DNA of 64,000 nt from Emcibacteraceae bacterium (GTDB lineage Bacteria; Pseudomonadota; Alphaproteobacteria; Sphingomonadales; Emcibacteraceae), in the NCBI GenBank assembly GCA_905612225.1, contig CAJQRG010000016.1, positions 1-64,000 of the forward strand. Direction: 5' to 3'. The notes under the pieces are model-generated. The model searched no databases and was not told the origin of the DNA. It worked only from the letters and a program-made list of their open reading frames with translations. Below are positions 1 through 9,836 of the stretch, piece after piece. Both the position numbers and the translations under genes were made by a program. The number at the start of each line of letters is the position of its first letter. Position 1 is the first letter of the stretch.

Positions 1-1
1 A

Positions 2-877
2 TCTAATGAAGTATTCGAATTTGAAAAACTCCCTGAGTGTATTACGATTGTTGGTGGCGGTTATATTGCAGTCGAAATGGCTGGGATCTTTAATGGATTA
101 GGAGTGAAAACTTCGCTTATATACCGTGGTGAAGAAATTCTACGTGGTTTTGATTTGGAAATTCGCTCTAAGCTTCGCGAGGAAATGCTAAAAAAAGGTA
201 TTGATGTGCGCATTAATGAAGAGGTGGAAGAAATTGTAAAAACTGTGGACGGATATTTACTAACTCTTCTAATTGGTAAGGAATTAAAAACGAATTGTGT
301 TGTTTATGCTACTGGGCGTAAAGCGAATACAGGAAGTATGGGGCTTGAAGAGGTTGGTGTAAAACTTAAACCTAATGGTGATATCGATGTAGACGAATTC
401 TATCGTTCAACTGTTGATAATATATTTGCAGTTGGTGATGTGACGGGTGGAATGCAACTAACGCCAATTGCAATAAAAGAGGGCGCAGCTCTTGCTGCCA
501 CGCAATTTAACGACACTCCAACATTTGTTAATTATGACAATATACCAACGGCTATTTTCTCTCAACCACCTATCGGTACTGTTGGTCTGTCCGAAGAAGA
601 AGCTCGTAACAAATATGGAGATGATATTCAGGTTTATAAAAGTGAATATAAATCTATGAAATTTACACTTGCTGGTAGAGATGAACGGTCACTTATAAAA
701 ATTCTCGTTGATGGTAAAACTGACATGGTAGTTGGGGCTCACATGATAGGCCCTGATAGTGCGGAAATTATTCAAGGAATGGGAATAGCCATTAAGTGCG
801 GAGCTACAAAGGCACAATTTGATGATACGGTTGCCGTCCACCCTTCTTCGGCAGAAGAATTCGTTTTGATGAAGTAA
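2..877 (+). CDS. gor: Glutathione-disulfide reductase, C-terminal part (5' end outside window)
   Basis: The frame is open from base 2, so the gene starts left of the window. It reduces glutathione disulfide with NADPH in the cytosol. The visible part begins at the second Rossmann fold (IVGGGYIAVE), has the NADPH-phosphate-binding arginine region (LIYRGEEILRGFD), the FAD-binding FAVGDVTGG segment, and ends with the dimerisation domain carrying the catalytic His-Glu stretch HPSSAEEFVLM. The redox disulfide CxxxxC lies in the missing N-terminus. HPSSAEEF and the NADPH motif favour glutathione reductase over dihydrolipoamide dehydrogenase or mercuric reductase. Confidence 0.9.
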   Translation, partial: SNEVFEFEKLPECITIVGGGYIAVEMAGIFNGLGVKTSLIYRGEEILRGFDLEIRSKLREEMLKKGIDVRINEEVEEIVKTVDGYLLTLLIGKELKTNCVVYATGRKANTGSMGLEEVGVKLKPNGDIDVDEFYRSTVDNIFAVGDVTGGMQLTPIAIKEGAALAATQFNDTPTFVNYDNIPTAIFSQPPIGTVGLSEEEARNKYGDDIQVYKSEYKSMKFTLAGRDERSLIKILVDGKTDMVVGAHMIGPDSAEIIQGMGIAIKCGATKAQFDDTVAVHPSSAEEFVLMK

Positions 878-946
878 TGCTTCACAATGTTGTATAATAG
901 TTTTATAGAAAGCATAGATAATAGAACTATTCATTGGAATTGAAGA

Positions 947-2332
947 ATGACTAAAAACTGGAAACCCGATAGCTGGAGATCAATGCCTATTCGCCAGGTG
1001 CCCACTTATCCAGATGATTTAAAGTTAGCTGAAGTAGAATCCCGACTTGGAAACCTTCCCCCCCTTGTATTCGCAGGCGAGGCACGCCGACTTAAAACAC
1101 AACTGGGTGACGTAGCAAAGGGCAATGCTTTTTTACTTCAGGGTGGTGATTGTGCTGAGAGTTTTGCAGAATTTCACGCAGATAAAATTCGTGATACTTT
1201 TAGAGTTCTATTACAAATGTCTGTTGCGCTTACTTTTGCTGCTAGCTGCCCTATTGTTAAGGTTGGTCGTATGGCCGGGCAATACGCAAAACCCAGAAGT
1301 TCTGATATGGAAACTAAGGATGGAATAACTTTGCCAAGTTATCGCGGTGATATCATCAATGGTATTAGTTTTGATGAAAAATCTCGTATTCCGGATCCAG
1401 AGCGTATGGTCCAGGCATATAATCAGTCTTCTTCTACCCTTAATTTATTACGTGCATTTGCTCAGGGCGGCTATGCTAACCTCAAGAAAGTACATCAGTG
1501 GAACCTTGATTTTGTTGGTCGCGGTGAAGCAGTAGAAAAATATCAAGATCTAGCTGGTCGCATAGATGAAGCACTGGCTTTTATGGAGGCTTGTGGTATT
1601 GATCCAAATAGCACGGCTTTGCACGGCACAGACTTTTATGTTTCCCATGAAGCATTGCTTCTTCGTTACGAGGAAGCGTTAACTCGTATCGATAGCACAA
1701 GTGGTGATTGGTATGATACATCTGGCCACATGGTGTGGATTGGTGATCGTACGCGCATAAAAGGTGAGGCCCACGTAGAATTTTTGCGCGGCATCCAAAA
1801 TCCGCTCGGCTTAAAGGTTGGACCAACAACTAAACTTGATGAACTGATAGAAATTATTGATATCCTTAATCCAGAGAATGAGGCTGGACGTATTACGCTG
1901 ATTTGTCGAATGGGTGCCGGAATTGTTGAGGATAAGCTGCCACCGGTGATTAAACGTATAGAAGAAGAAGGTAAGACGGTTGTATGGTCATCTGACCCAA
2001 TGCATGGAAATACTATTTCAGCAAGTAATGGCTTTAAAACAAGACCCTTTGAAGATGTACTTGCTGAAATTCGTCGCTTTTTTCGTATCCATCGTAGTAT
2101 GGGAACCTATGCTGGTGGCGTTCATTTTGAAATGACAGGTCAGGACGTAACTGAATGTACCGGAGGAGCTGAAGCTATTACGGAAGAGAAACTTGCTGAC
2201 CGTTACCGTACTCATTGTGATCCACGTCTTAATGCAAGCCAAAGCCTTGAACTCGCCTTTCTTATAGCCGAAGGTCTTAAAGAAGAGCGTGACGAACGTA
2301 TTAAAGAAAAAAAAGCGACCTCATCAAACTAA
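947..2332 (+). CDS. aroG: 3-deoxy-7-phosphoheptulonate synthase, class II
   Basis: Condenses phosphoenolpyruvate and erythrose 4-phosphate, the first step of the shikimate pathway. At 461 residues it has the length of plant-like class II DAHP synthases, and it shows their signatures: [10 protein letters not shown], the active-site [36 protein letters not shown] and [15 protein letters not shown], which supply the metal-binding Cys, His and Glu. No sequence similarity to class I (AroF/G/H of E. coli) is visible. It lies about 70 bases after gor and 18 bases before nadE, so the three may be co-transcribed. The symbol is by function; aroF or aroH would be equally valid names. Confidence 0.93.
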   Translation: MTKNWKPDSWRSMPIRQVPTYPDDLKLAEVESRLGNLPPLVFAGEARRLKTQLGDVAKGNAFLLQGGDCAESFAEFHADKIRDTFRVLLQMSVALTFAASCPIVKVGRMAGQYAKPRSSDMETKDGITLPSYRGDIINGISFDEKSRIPDPERMVQAYNQSSSTLNLLRAFAQGGYANLKKVHQWNLDFVGRGEAVEKYQDLAGRIDEALAFMEACGIDPNSTALHGTDFYVSHEALLLRYEEALTRIDSTSGDWYDTSGHMVWIGDRTRIKGEAHVEFLRGIQNPLGLKVGPTTKLDELIEIIDILNPENEAGRITLICRMGAGIVEDKLPPVIKRIEEEGKTVVWSSDPMHGNTISASNGFKTRPFEDVLAEIRRFFRIHRSMGTYAGGVHFEMTGQDVTECTGGAEAITEEKLADRYRTHCDPRLNASQSLELAFLIAEGLKEERDERIKEKKATSSN

Positions 2333-2350
2333 TAAGGACGGGTATGTCAA

Positions 2351-4009
2351 ATGGTCAGTGCACTAAAAATCGCCATAGCGACTATCAATCCAACTGTAGG
2401 TGATATTGACGGTAATGCAGAACGTATTCTTGAAGTTAGGAACAATCATTTAGAAGTTGATTTGATTATTTTTAGTGAACTAGTTCTTATTGGTTATCCC
2501 CCTGAAGACTTAGTACTAAAGCCTTCTTTTCAACGTGACGCTATGGATAAGGCGTTGGAAGTAGCAGCTAAAACTCTTGACGATGGTCCTGCGATGCTTC
2601 TGGGTTCACTTTGGGTTGAGGGTGGAAAGCTATACAATAGTTCACTTTTTATGGAAATGGGTAAAATATCAGCTATTCGTCATAAGCACGACCTACCAAA
2701 TTATGGAGTGTTCGATGAGAAGCGGGTGTTTGAAAGTGGGCCATATCCTGAACCTATAGATTTTAAGGGGATAAAGCTTGGTGTGTTAACCTGTGAAGAT
2801 CTCTGGTGGGAGAATGTCACAGAACACCTTACTAATAAGCAGAGTGATATTCTTATATCTCTAAATGGATCACCATATGCTCTCTCTAAAGCGCGAGATC
2901 GTTTTGCCAATGGGAAAGAAAGAAGTACTCAGTCTGGTATACCACTTATCTACACAAATCAAATCGGTGGACAGGATGAACTTGTCTTTGATGGTGAAGC
3001 ATTTGTAATGGACAAGGGTGGTAATGTAATTGTCCGCCAGCGTGCCTTTGAAGAAGTTGTGAGTATAACTAAATGGCATAAAGGTAACGAAAAATGGATT
3101 TGCGAAACGCAGAAATTACCTCCTAAAAATGATCGCCTAATGGATATTTATCAGGCAATAATGATTGGGTTGCGTGACTATGTGAATAAAAATAATTTCC
3201 CTGGTGTAGTTTTAGGTATGTCTGGCGGTGTTGATAGCGCTTTAAGTGCAATTGTGGCTATTGATGCTCTTGGGGCGGACCGTGTTCACCTTGTTATGAT
3301 GCCAAGTAAGTTCACCTCTCAAGAAAGTCTTATTGATGCAGCTCAGGCTGCGGAGATGATGGGATGTAGCATTGATAATATACCAATTGGTGAGGGTGTC
3401 GATGCATTTGAAAAAATGCTTGTAGCTTCATTCGCGGGCACTGAGAAAGACCTAACTGAAGAAAATGCTCAGTCTCGACTTCGAGCTATTATACTTATGG
3501 GCCTCAGTAATAAATTTGGTAAAATGGTATTAACTACGGGTAATAAATCTGAAATGTCAGTTGGTTATGCTACAATTTATGGTGATATGTGTGGCGGTTT
3601 TAATACACTTAAAGATATCTATAAACTTGATGTTTTTAAGCTAAGCGAATGGCGAAACAACAACCATCCAAGTGGAGGGTTTGGTCCAAACTGTCAAGTT
3701 ATGCCTGTTAATATAATTGAAAAAGCTCCCACTGCTGAGCTTCGTCCAGATCAAAAAGACGAAGATAATCTTCCACCCTATGAGGTTCTTGATGATATTC
3801 TTAAATCTTTAATTGAGCGGGAAATGTCGGCAAGGGAAATTGTAAAGACCGGTCATAATCCAAAAATTGTTGCACATATACAAAATTTATTATACGTGGC
3901 GGAATATAAAAGACGTCAGGCGCCACCTGGAGTTAAGATAACAGAAAAGAGTTTTGGTAGGGACCGTCGTTACCCAATTACTAACGGTTATAGAGACAAA
4001 ATTATATAA
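2351..4009 (+). CDS. nadE: Glutamine-dependent NAD+ synthetase
   Basis: Two-domain enzyme making NAD+ from deamido-NAD+, ATP and glutamine. The N-terminal carbon-nitrogen hydrolase domain (about 5-260) carries the triad E43 (SELVLIGYPPEDL), K112 (HKHDLPNYGVFDEKR) and C148 (VLTCEDLWW). The C-terminal synthetase domain starts near 270 with the P-loop SGGVDSAL at 291 and has TTGNKSEMSVGYAT downstream. Length 552 fits the short glutaminase-linked family. The chosen ATG has AAGGA at 2334-2338. An ATG at 2343 lies in another frame. Confidence 0.93.
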   Translation: MVSALKIAIATINPTVGDIDGNAERILEVRNNHLEVDLIIFSELVLIGYPPEDLVLKPSFQRDAMDKALEVAAKTLDDGPAMLLGSLWVEGGKLYNSSLFMEMGKISAIRHKHDLPNYGVFDEKRVFESGPYPEPIDFKGIKLGVLTCEDLWWENVTEHLTNKQSDILISLNGSPYALSKARDRFANGKERSTQSGIPLIYTNQIGGQDELVFDGEAFVMDKGGNVIVRQRAFEEVVSITKWHKGNEKWICETQKLPPKNDRLMDIYQAIMIGLRDYVNKNNFPGVVLGMSGGVDSALSAIVAIDALGADRVHLVMMPSKFTSQESLIDAAQAAEMMGCSIDNIPIGEGVDAFEKMLVASFAGTEKDLTEENAQSRLRAIILMGLSNKFGKMVLTTGNKSEMSVGYATIYGDMCGGFNTLKDIYKLDVFKLSEWRNNNHPSGGFGPNCQVMPVNIIEKAPTAELRPDQKDEDNLPPYEVLDDILKSLIEREMSAREIVKTGHNPKIVAHIQNLLYVAEYKRRQAPPGVKITEKSFGRDRRYPITNGYRDKII

Positions 4010-4050
4010 TAGTGTATATAATAAAAATTTTAAAATAGGATTAAAAAATA

Positions 4051-5385
4051 ATGTCTGTGAAAGTAAGGTTTGCTCCTAGTCCAACAGGTCTCTTGCATGT
4101 AGGAAATATGAGAACTGCTATTTCAAACTGGCTTTATGCTAGAAAAATGGGTGGCGTATTCTTTCTCCGTATTGATGATACCGACCTAGAGAGATCAACA
4201 ATAGAATATGAAGAAGGTATTATGGAAGATCTTCTCTGGCTCGGACTTGATTGGGATGAGAGCGCTAAACAATCAGAACGTTTTGATCGTTATGATGAAG
4301 CTGTTAAAAAATTGAAAGCCGATGGTCGCCTTTATCCCTGCTATGAAACTTCCCAGGAGTTGGACTTAAAAAGGAAAGTACAACTTGGTCAGGGACGACC
4401 TCCACTTTATGATCGTGCTGGTCTAAGTCTTACAGAGGTAGAAAAAGAAAAGTTCGAATTAGAAGGTCGCAAAGCCCATTGGCGTTTTAAACTAGATATC
4501 CCTGCGCGTGTCGAATGGAATGATCAAATAAAAGGTAATCAAAGCTTTGATATTGCAGCATTGTCAGACCCTATTTTGGTTAGAGGGGATGGTACTTATC
4601 TTTATACGCTTCCAAGTGTAGTAGATGACATTGATTTTAAAATCACCCATATCATGCGTGGTGAGGATCATTCCGCTAATAGTGCAGTACAAACTCAAGT
4701 TTTTGAAGCACTTGGTTCAAAAGCTCCTGAAATGGCACACTTTTCACTTTTGACAGGCATTGCTGGTGAAGGATTATCTAAACGGCTTGGTTCCGCAAGC
4801 ATTAAGTCATATCGTGATGAAGATGGACTAGAAGCCATGAGTATCATAAGTTTACTTGCACGAATTGGCTCGTCTGAACCAGTAATGCCATTCACAAGTG
4901 TAGAACCATTGATAGAGGATTTTGAGTTTTCTAAATTTAGCAGAGCAACTGCAAAGTTTGATCCCAATGATCTTCATATACTAAATGAAAAAATACTTCA
5001 TGTGACAGACTATATTGCCGTAAAAGAACGTTTACCTGACAGTGTTACTGAGAAAATATGGAATGTGGCGAGGGCTAATATCAAAATAATTGATGATGTT
5101 AAGGAATGGCTTAAAATTGTAAATGGCCCTGTAACCCCAGTGATAGAGGATCGTCACTTTATTGCCAAGGCAGTTGGGATGCTTCCAAGTGGAAACTGGG
5201 ACAATGAAACATGGAAAGAATGGACTGCAGCGGTTAAAAAAGAAACAGGCACAAAAGGTAAAAAACTTTTCATGCCACTCCGTCAAGCAATTACAGGCCT
5301 TGATCATGGTCCAGAAATGGGCTCTCTTTTACCACTTATTGGTGAAGAACGGGTGAGGGCTCGATTGAAGGGTAGTGAGGCTTGA
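4051..5385 (+). CDS. gltX: Glutamyl-tRNA synthetase
   Basis: Class I aminoacyl-tRNA synthetase charging tRNA with glutamate. The N-terminal catalytic fold opens with VRFAPSPTGLLHVGNMRTA, where HVGN is the HIGH-like motif. The KMSKS-like motif is K244RLGS. At 444 residues it is at the short end of the family; alphaproteobacteria often have two GltX paralogues and this could be either, including the form that also charges tRNA-Gln. An A-rich stretch containing AGGA (about 4036-4050) precedes the ATG. The stop codon directly abuts the cysS start, indicating co-transcription. Confidence 0.92.
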   Translation: MSVKVRFAPSPTGLLHVGNMRTAISNWLYARKMGGVFFLRIDDTDLERSTIEYEEGIMEDLLWLGLDWDESAKQSERFDRYDEAVKKLKADGRLYPCYETSQELDLKRKVQLGQGRPPLYDRAGLSLTEVEKEKFELEGRKAHWRFKLDIPARVEWNDQIKGNQSFDIAALSDPILVRGDGTYLYTLPSVVDDIDFKITHIMRGEDHSANSAVQTQVFEALGSKAPEMAHFSLLTGIAGEGLSKRLGSASIKSYRDEDGLEAMSIISLLARIGSSEPVMPFTSVEPLIEDFEFSKFSRATAKFDPNDLHILNEKILHVTDYIAVKERLPDSVTEKIWNVARANIKIIDDVKEWLKIVNGPVTPVIEDRHFIAKAVGMLPSGNWDNETWKEWTAAVKKETGTKGKKLFMPLRQAITGLDHGPEMGSLLPLIGEERVRARLKGSEA

Positions 5386-6711
5386 ATGAGTTCAAAACTT
5401 AAATTATATAATACCCTTACTAATAAAAAAGAAGAGTTTAAGGCAATTAATCCTAAACATATAACAATGTATGTATGCGGACCGACTGTGTACGATTTTT
5501 CTCATGTAGGTAACGCCCGTCCTGTTGTAGTTTTTGATACGCTGGCAAGACTTTTAAGGCATGATTATGACAAAGTAACATACGCGCGTAATATTACTGA
5601 CATTGATGATAAAATCATTGAGGCCGCTACAAACGGTAATATAGCAGAAATTACCGAAAAATTTGCTCGGCACTATGAAGATGATATGAGTGCATTAAAC
5701 GCCGAAAAACCAGACATTGTTCCAAAAGCTACCGACTATGTAGATGAGATGATAGCTCTTATATCTGACCTTATTACAAAAGGACATGCTTACGAAGCTA
5801 ATGAACATGTGCTTTTTGAAATTTCAACTATGGATGACTACGGGGAGTTATCAGGGCGTAAAGTTGAAGATTTACTTGCAGGTGCCCGCGTAGATATCGC
5901 TGGTTACAAACGTGAGGCTTCTGATTTTGTACTCTGGAAGCCCTCCTCCGATGCACAACCTGGCTGGGAAAGTCCGTGGGGTAGAGGCCGACCTGGGTGG
6001 CATACTGAGTGTTCGGCAATGATTAAAAAAAACTTTGGCGAGACCATTGATATTCATGGTGGGGGTCAAGATCTAATTTTTCCACATCATGAAAATGAAA
6101 TTGCTCAAAGTAAATGCGCCCATGGAGGGAGAAACCTTGCCAATTATTGGATGCATAATGGTTATTTAACTGTTAACGGGGAAAAAATGTCAAAGTCACA
6201 GGGGAACTTTGTGACGGTGCATGACCTACTTAAAGAGTTTATTGGCGGAGGTGAGGATATTAGATTATGTCTTCTTACCGCACAATATAGGCAACCGGTT
6301 AATTTTAGCAAGGGCGGGGTTATTCAGGCTAAAAAACAACTGGATAAATGGTATAAAACTACTCAGGGAGTAGAGCCCACAGTTGTTTCTGATGCGGTTC
6401 TTGATGCGCTGCGTGATGACCTTAATACACCAAAGGCTATTATGGAATTAAATCAGCTCTCCAAGAATGAAAATAAAAAAGGCGAGCTGCTTGCTTCCGC
6501 TCAATTGCTAGGATTACTAGAAAGTACTATTGAGAAAAGATTGATGGGTTCTCTTAAAATTAATCCTGAGAAAATTGAAGATAAAATTTTGGAAAGAACT
6601 ACTGCCAAGATGGATAAAAACTGGAAACGCGCTGACGAAATTCGTGATGAACTTAATAAATTAGGTATAAAACTTCTAGATAGGCCAGACGGCACAACGG
6701 CTTGGGAATAG
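5386..6711 (+). CDS. cysS: Cysteinyl-tRNA synthetase
   Basis: Class I synthetase charging tRNA-Cys. It shows YVCGPTVYDFSHVGNAR (first zinc-ligand Cys plus HIGH-like SHVG), GRPGWHTECSAM and HGGGQDLIFPHHENE (further zinc ligands), and K267MSKSQGNF. Length 441 is slightly short of the usual 460 or so; the C-terminal anticodon-binding helical region is compact but ends in the expected ADEIRDELNKLGI type sequence. The start codon is immediately after the gltX stop, with no gap, so translation is probably coupled. Confidence 0.94.
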   Translation: MSSKLKLYNTLTNKKEEFKAINPKHITMYVCGPTVYDFSHVGNARPVVVFDTLARLLRHDYDKVTYARNITDIDDKIIEAATNGNIAEITEKFARHYEDDMSALNAEKPDIVPKATDYVDEMIALISDLITKGHAYEANEHVLFEISTMDDYGELSGRKVEDLLAGARVDIAGYKREASDFVLWKPSSDAQPGWESPWGRGRPGWHTECSAMIKKNFGETIDIHGGGQDLIFPHHENEIAQSKCAHGGRNLANYWMHNGYLTVNGEKMSKSQGNFVTVHDLLKEFIGGGEDIRLCLLTAQYRQPVNFSKGGVIQAKKQLDKWYKTTQGVEPTVVSDAVLDALRDDLNTPKAIMELNQLSKNENKKGELLASAQLLGLLESTIEKRLMGSLKINPEKIEDKILERTTAKMDKNWKRADEIRDELNKLGIKLLDRPDGTTAWE

Positions 6712-6714
6712 CTT

Positions 6715-7533
6715 GTGGCTGGTACCAATCATAAAAAAAATACGTCTAATGAAATCATTGGACCTGCTATTATTCTTGTTGTTCCGCAACTTGGTGAAAA
6801 TATTGGTAAGGCTGTACGAGCGATGTATAATTTTGGTCTTACCGACCTGAGGCTTGTTGCTCCACGTGATGGTTGGCCTAATGAGGCAGCAATTGCACCT
6901 GCCGCAGGTGCTGATATCGTTCTTAAAAAGACCAGGGTTTATGGTTCAACAGCAGAAGCTATTTCAGACCTTACGTATGTTTATGCCACAACCGCCCGCC
7001 CACGTGACATGATTAAAGAAGTTATAACACCCAAGCGTTGTTGTAGTTTGATGCGTAAACATGTGGTCTCTGGTAAAAAAGTAGGTCTATTATTTGGCCC
7101 TGAAAAGGCAGGGCTTAAAAATGATGATATTGCTCTTTCAACGGCAATTGTTTCGGTACCCCTAAACCCAAGCTTTGCCTCAATTAATCTTGCTCAAGCT
7201 GTTGGTCTTATGTCGTATGAATGGTTTCAGACTGATACTAATATCAAAGATAGTTTTATGCCTTTGCTTGATACTAAAACTGCAACCTCAGGAGAACTTT
7301 ATAAGTTGTTTGAGCATATGGAGGCAGAACTTCAAGAAGCTGGTTATTTTCGCTCGGATCAGCGGCGTTCTCTGATGCGCAGAAACCTAAGAAACATATT
7401 TACTCGTTCACAGTTGACCCACGAAGAAGTGAGTACAATGAGAGGTGTAGTCAAGGCTCTCGCAACGGGTGGTGGCGCTGGATGGATTGCAGAAAAAGAA
7501 GAACTCAGAAAAAAAAATAAAAACAGTGATTAA
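6715..7533 (+). CDS. trmJ: tRNA (cytidine/uridine-32-2'-O)-methyltransferase, TrmJ type
   Basis: SPOUT-class RNA 2'-O-methyltransferase. The N-terminal motif VVPQLGENIGKAVRAMYNFG, central LLFGPEKAGLKNDDI and C-terminal VPLNPSFASINLAQAVGL are the three SPOUT motifs that form the knotted SAM site. Length 272 and the extra C-terminal helical region fit TrmJ rather than TrmL. It starts with GTG at 6715, three bases after the cysS stop, as the third gene of the gltX-cysS unit. The exact tRNA target is inferred from the family. Confidence 0.85.
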   Translation: MAGTNHKKNTSNEIIGPAIILVVPQLGENIGKAVRAMYNFGLTDLRLVAPRDGWPNEAAIAPAAGADIVLKKTRVYGSTAEAISDLTYVYATTARPRDMIKEVITPKRCCSLMRKHVVSGKKVGLLFGPEKAGLKNDDIALSTAIVSVPLNPSFASINLAQAVGLMSYEWFQTDTNIKDSFMPLLDTKTATSGELYKLFEHMEAELQEAGYFRSDQRRSLMRRNLRNIFTRSQLTHEEVSTMRGVVKALATGGGAGWIAEKEELRKKNKNSD

Positions 7534-7535
7534 AT

Positions 7536-7563
7536 TTGACAACTTGTCAAAACTAGCTATATT
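7536..7563 (+). promoter_or_regulatory. Strong sigma70-type promoter of rpsD
   Basis: Consensus TTGACA at 7536-7541 and TATATT at 7558-7563 with a 16-base spacer. It begins just after the trmJ stop and gives rpsD its own transcription start, with a leader of roughly 100 bases. Confidence 0.75.
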
Positions 7564-7602
7564 CCGCCCATCTCGAATGACTTGGGTGAGAACCTCAGGT
7601 TG

Positions 7603-7628
7603 CGTAGGAACCTCATATTGTACCTACG
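7603..7628 (+). promoter_or_regulatory. Hairpin in the rpsD leader
   Basis: CGTAGG at 7603-7608 pairs with CCTACG at 7623-7628 around a 14-base loop, and a smaller AACC/GGTT hairpin lies just upstream (about 7591-7601). The leader between promoter and start codon is long enough for S4 autogenous control, which is known in other bacteria; that role here is inference. Confidence 0.35.
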
Positions 7629-7670
7629 GTGCTGATATTATATTAATTCTAAACAAGAAGCGATTTGAAA

Positions 7671-8282
7671 ATGACTAAACGTACACAAGCCAAGTACAAA
7701 ATCGATCGCCGTATGGGTGAAAACATATGGGGTCGTCCAAAATCACCAGTCAATACACGTGAATACCGTCCCGGCCAACATGGTCAAGGTCGTCGTGCTA
7801 AGCTCTCTGATTATGGTATACAGCTTATGGCCAAGCAGAAACTTAAGGGTTACTATGGCGATATCACAGAAAAACAATTTAAACGGATTTACAAGGAAGC
7901 TGATCGTCGTAGAGGTGATACAGGGCAAATCTTTGTTGGCCTTCTTGAATGTCGTCTTGATGCAGTTGTTTACCGTTCAAAGTTTGTCCCGACTATCTTT
8001 TCGGCAAGACAGTTTGTGAACCACGGCCACGTGACTGTAAATGGTAAAAAAGTTAACATTCCTAGTTTTATGATAAAAGCTGGCGATGTAATAGAGATCC
8101 GCGAAAAATCTCGTCAGATCCCAATGGTTATTCAAGGTTTAGAGAGCACAGAACGTGACATTCCTGATTACATATCATCAGATGTTCATAAAGTAACCTT
8201 TCTGCGTGTTCCAACCCTAGATGAAATTCCTTACGCAGTTGTTATGGAACCAAACCTTGTAGTCGAGTTTTATTCACGATAA
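7671..8282 (+). CDS. rpsD: 30S ribosomal protein S4
   Basis: Primary 16S rRNA-binding protein that starts assembly of the 30S body. The 203 residues match the family length: [20 protein letters not shown] at the N-terminus, then the S4 RNA-binding domain (about 93-155, [20 protein letters not shown] and [15 protein letters not shown]), ending in VVEFYSR. It lacks the N-terminal CxxC zinc knuckle of the C+ type. The ATG at 7671 is preferred to the in-frame TTG at 7665 because the encoded protein begins MTKR as in relatives and AGAAG lies upstream (about 7655-7659). It is monocistronic, with its own promoter and terminator. Confidence 0.96.
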   Translation: MTKRTQAKYKIDRRMGENIWGRPKSPVNTREYRPGQHGQGRRAKLSDYGIQLMAKQKLKGYYGDITEKQFKRIYKEADRRRGDTGQIFVGLLECRLDAVVYRSKFVPTIFSARQFVNHGHVTVNGKKVNIPSFMIKAGDVIEIREKSRQIPMVIQGLESTERDIPDYISSDVHKVTFLRVPTLDEIPYAVVMEPNLVVEFYSR

Positions 8283-8322
8283 CTTCTATTCTTATCTAAT
8301 TGGTAATATAAATAATTAAAAT

Positions 8323-8355
8323 GCTGCTCAGTTTAATTACTGGGTGGCTTTTTTT
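8323..8355 (+). terminator. Intrinsic terminator of rpsD
   Basis: Ten-pair stem (8323-8332 with 8339-8348, three G-U pairs) with a six-base TTAATT loop, followed by seven T residues. It also separates rpsD from the convergent permease gene. Confidence 0.85.
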
Positions 8356-8391
8356 ATATTAATTAAAAAGTTAGGTAAGGAGTAATTGTAG

Positions 8392-9720
8392 TTAATGGTT
8401 CTTATTTTTTTTATCTATATTTTTTGATAATTTTCTAGTGAGTAAATACATAAGGAATCCTGTAATAATTATTACGATACTAAATAATATTTCTTTTGTA
8501 TTTTGAATAGTTAAGTAACACAGGGTAATCAGGGTAATACCAATAAAAATAATTGGTGGTAATGGATAAAAAGGAATTTTAAAACTATCCTTTTCAATAG
8601 TTGTTTCCTTTTGTCTCAAAATGAAGACCCCAATAATGACAACAAGAGAGTTGATGGCCATCGTAGCGCCTGAAAAAAGTAATATACTTTGAAATGTTGC
8701 AGACCAAAGGAATATCAGTGCAATTATTGATTGCAGCCAAATAGCTGTTGATGGGATACCGTGTTTGTTTTTTTTTCCTAATATCTGAAATAAAGAATAA
8801 TCTTCACCAAGCACTTGAAGAATACGAGGGGCAGCCATCAACATTGCACTAACGGTAGAAATTAATAATAGCGACAATAGTATGCTCATAACACTGCCGC
8901 CTATTTTACCAAAAGCATATGTTGCAGAAATATAACCAATTTCAAGTTGACCAGCCATGGCACTCATAGGTGCTGTCGCAAGAAATACATAGTTTAAGAG
9001 TAAATAGCATAGCATCACGGCACCAGTACCTACCATTAATACTCGTGGTAATGATTTTTTTGGATCAACTAATTCGCTGGTAAGGTATGTAGCTGCGTTC
9101 CAACCTGTGTATGCATAACCAACATAAATAAGGGAAACTGCAAATGAACCACCAGTAAAAAGGGAAAAGTCCGAAGTTGAAGGCATGTAATTTACATCTT
9201 GCAAGTTATTACTAAAAAATAAAGCTGCTAGTGAGAAAGCGATAATTAACAAAATTTTTCCTGTTGTAAAAAAACTTTGTAATGTCCCACTATTTTTATG
9301 GTTAGTAGAATGAATGGCAGTCATTAAAAAAATTAAAACTGTTCCTAGCCAGAGAGAATCAAGTTTTGGAAAAACAGAACTTAAATATTCTCCAAAAGTC
9401 ATTGCTGCAAGTGCAGTGGGGGCTGCAAAACCAACGGTTACAGAAATCCAACCTGATACAAACCCAGCACCGGGATGATATATTTCAGTGAGAAAATTAT
9501 ACTCACCACCAGAACGAGGCAGTTTTGAACTAAGTTCCGCATAGCAAAGAGCGCCGCAGAATGACAGTATACCACCAATGGTCCATAAAGACATGATAAC
9601 AAAGCCTGAGGTAATGTCAGCTAGCTGAAAGCCTAAACTGGTAAAAATACCAGTACCAATCATATTGGCAATAACTATAGCTATTGCTGTCTTTTCACTA
9701 AATTTTTTATTTAAAGACAT
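8392..9720 (-). CDS. APC-family amino acid permease
   Basis: Inner-membrane amino acid transporter of 442 residues with about 12 hydrophobic segments. The N-terminus has the APC helix-1 motif IANMIGTGIFTSLGF and the helix-2/3 stretch CYAELSSKLPRSGGEYNFL, closest to the LAT/glycoprotein-associated type. The substrate cannot be read from sequence. AAGGA lies just upstream of the ATG. It is convergent with rpsD and divergent from the DUF350 gene. Confidence 0.85.
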   Translation of the reverse strand: MSLNKKFSEKTAIAIVIANMIGTGIFTSLGFQLADITSGFVIMSLWTIGGILSFCGALCYAELSSKLPRSGGEYNFLTEIYHPGAGFVSGWISVTVGFAAPTALAAMTFGEYLSSVFPKLDSLWLGTVLIFLMTAIHSTNHKNSGTLQSFFTTGKILLIIAFSLAALFFSNNLQDVNYMPSTSDFSLFTGGSFAVSLIYVGYAYTGWNAATYLTSELVDPKKSLPRVLMVGTGAVMLCYLLLNYVFLATAPMSAMAGQLEIGYISATYAFGKIGGSVMSILLSLLLISTVSAMLMAAPRILQVLGEDYSLFQILGKKNKHGIPSTAIWLQSIIALIFLWSATFQSILLFSGATMAINSLVVIIGVFILRQKETTIEKDSFKIPFYPLPPIIFIGITLITLCYLTIQNTKEILFSIVIIITGFLMYLLTRKLSKNIDKKNKNH

Positions 9721-9836
9721 ATTTTTCCTTATTATAATTCAAGAACTTAACATGCCTTTTTAATGGTAGCAAGATGGGTTTTCTATTGCACCTATTTGAT
9801 ATGTTGATAAGATAATTAAAAACCTTAGGAGATACT

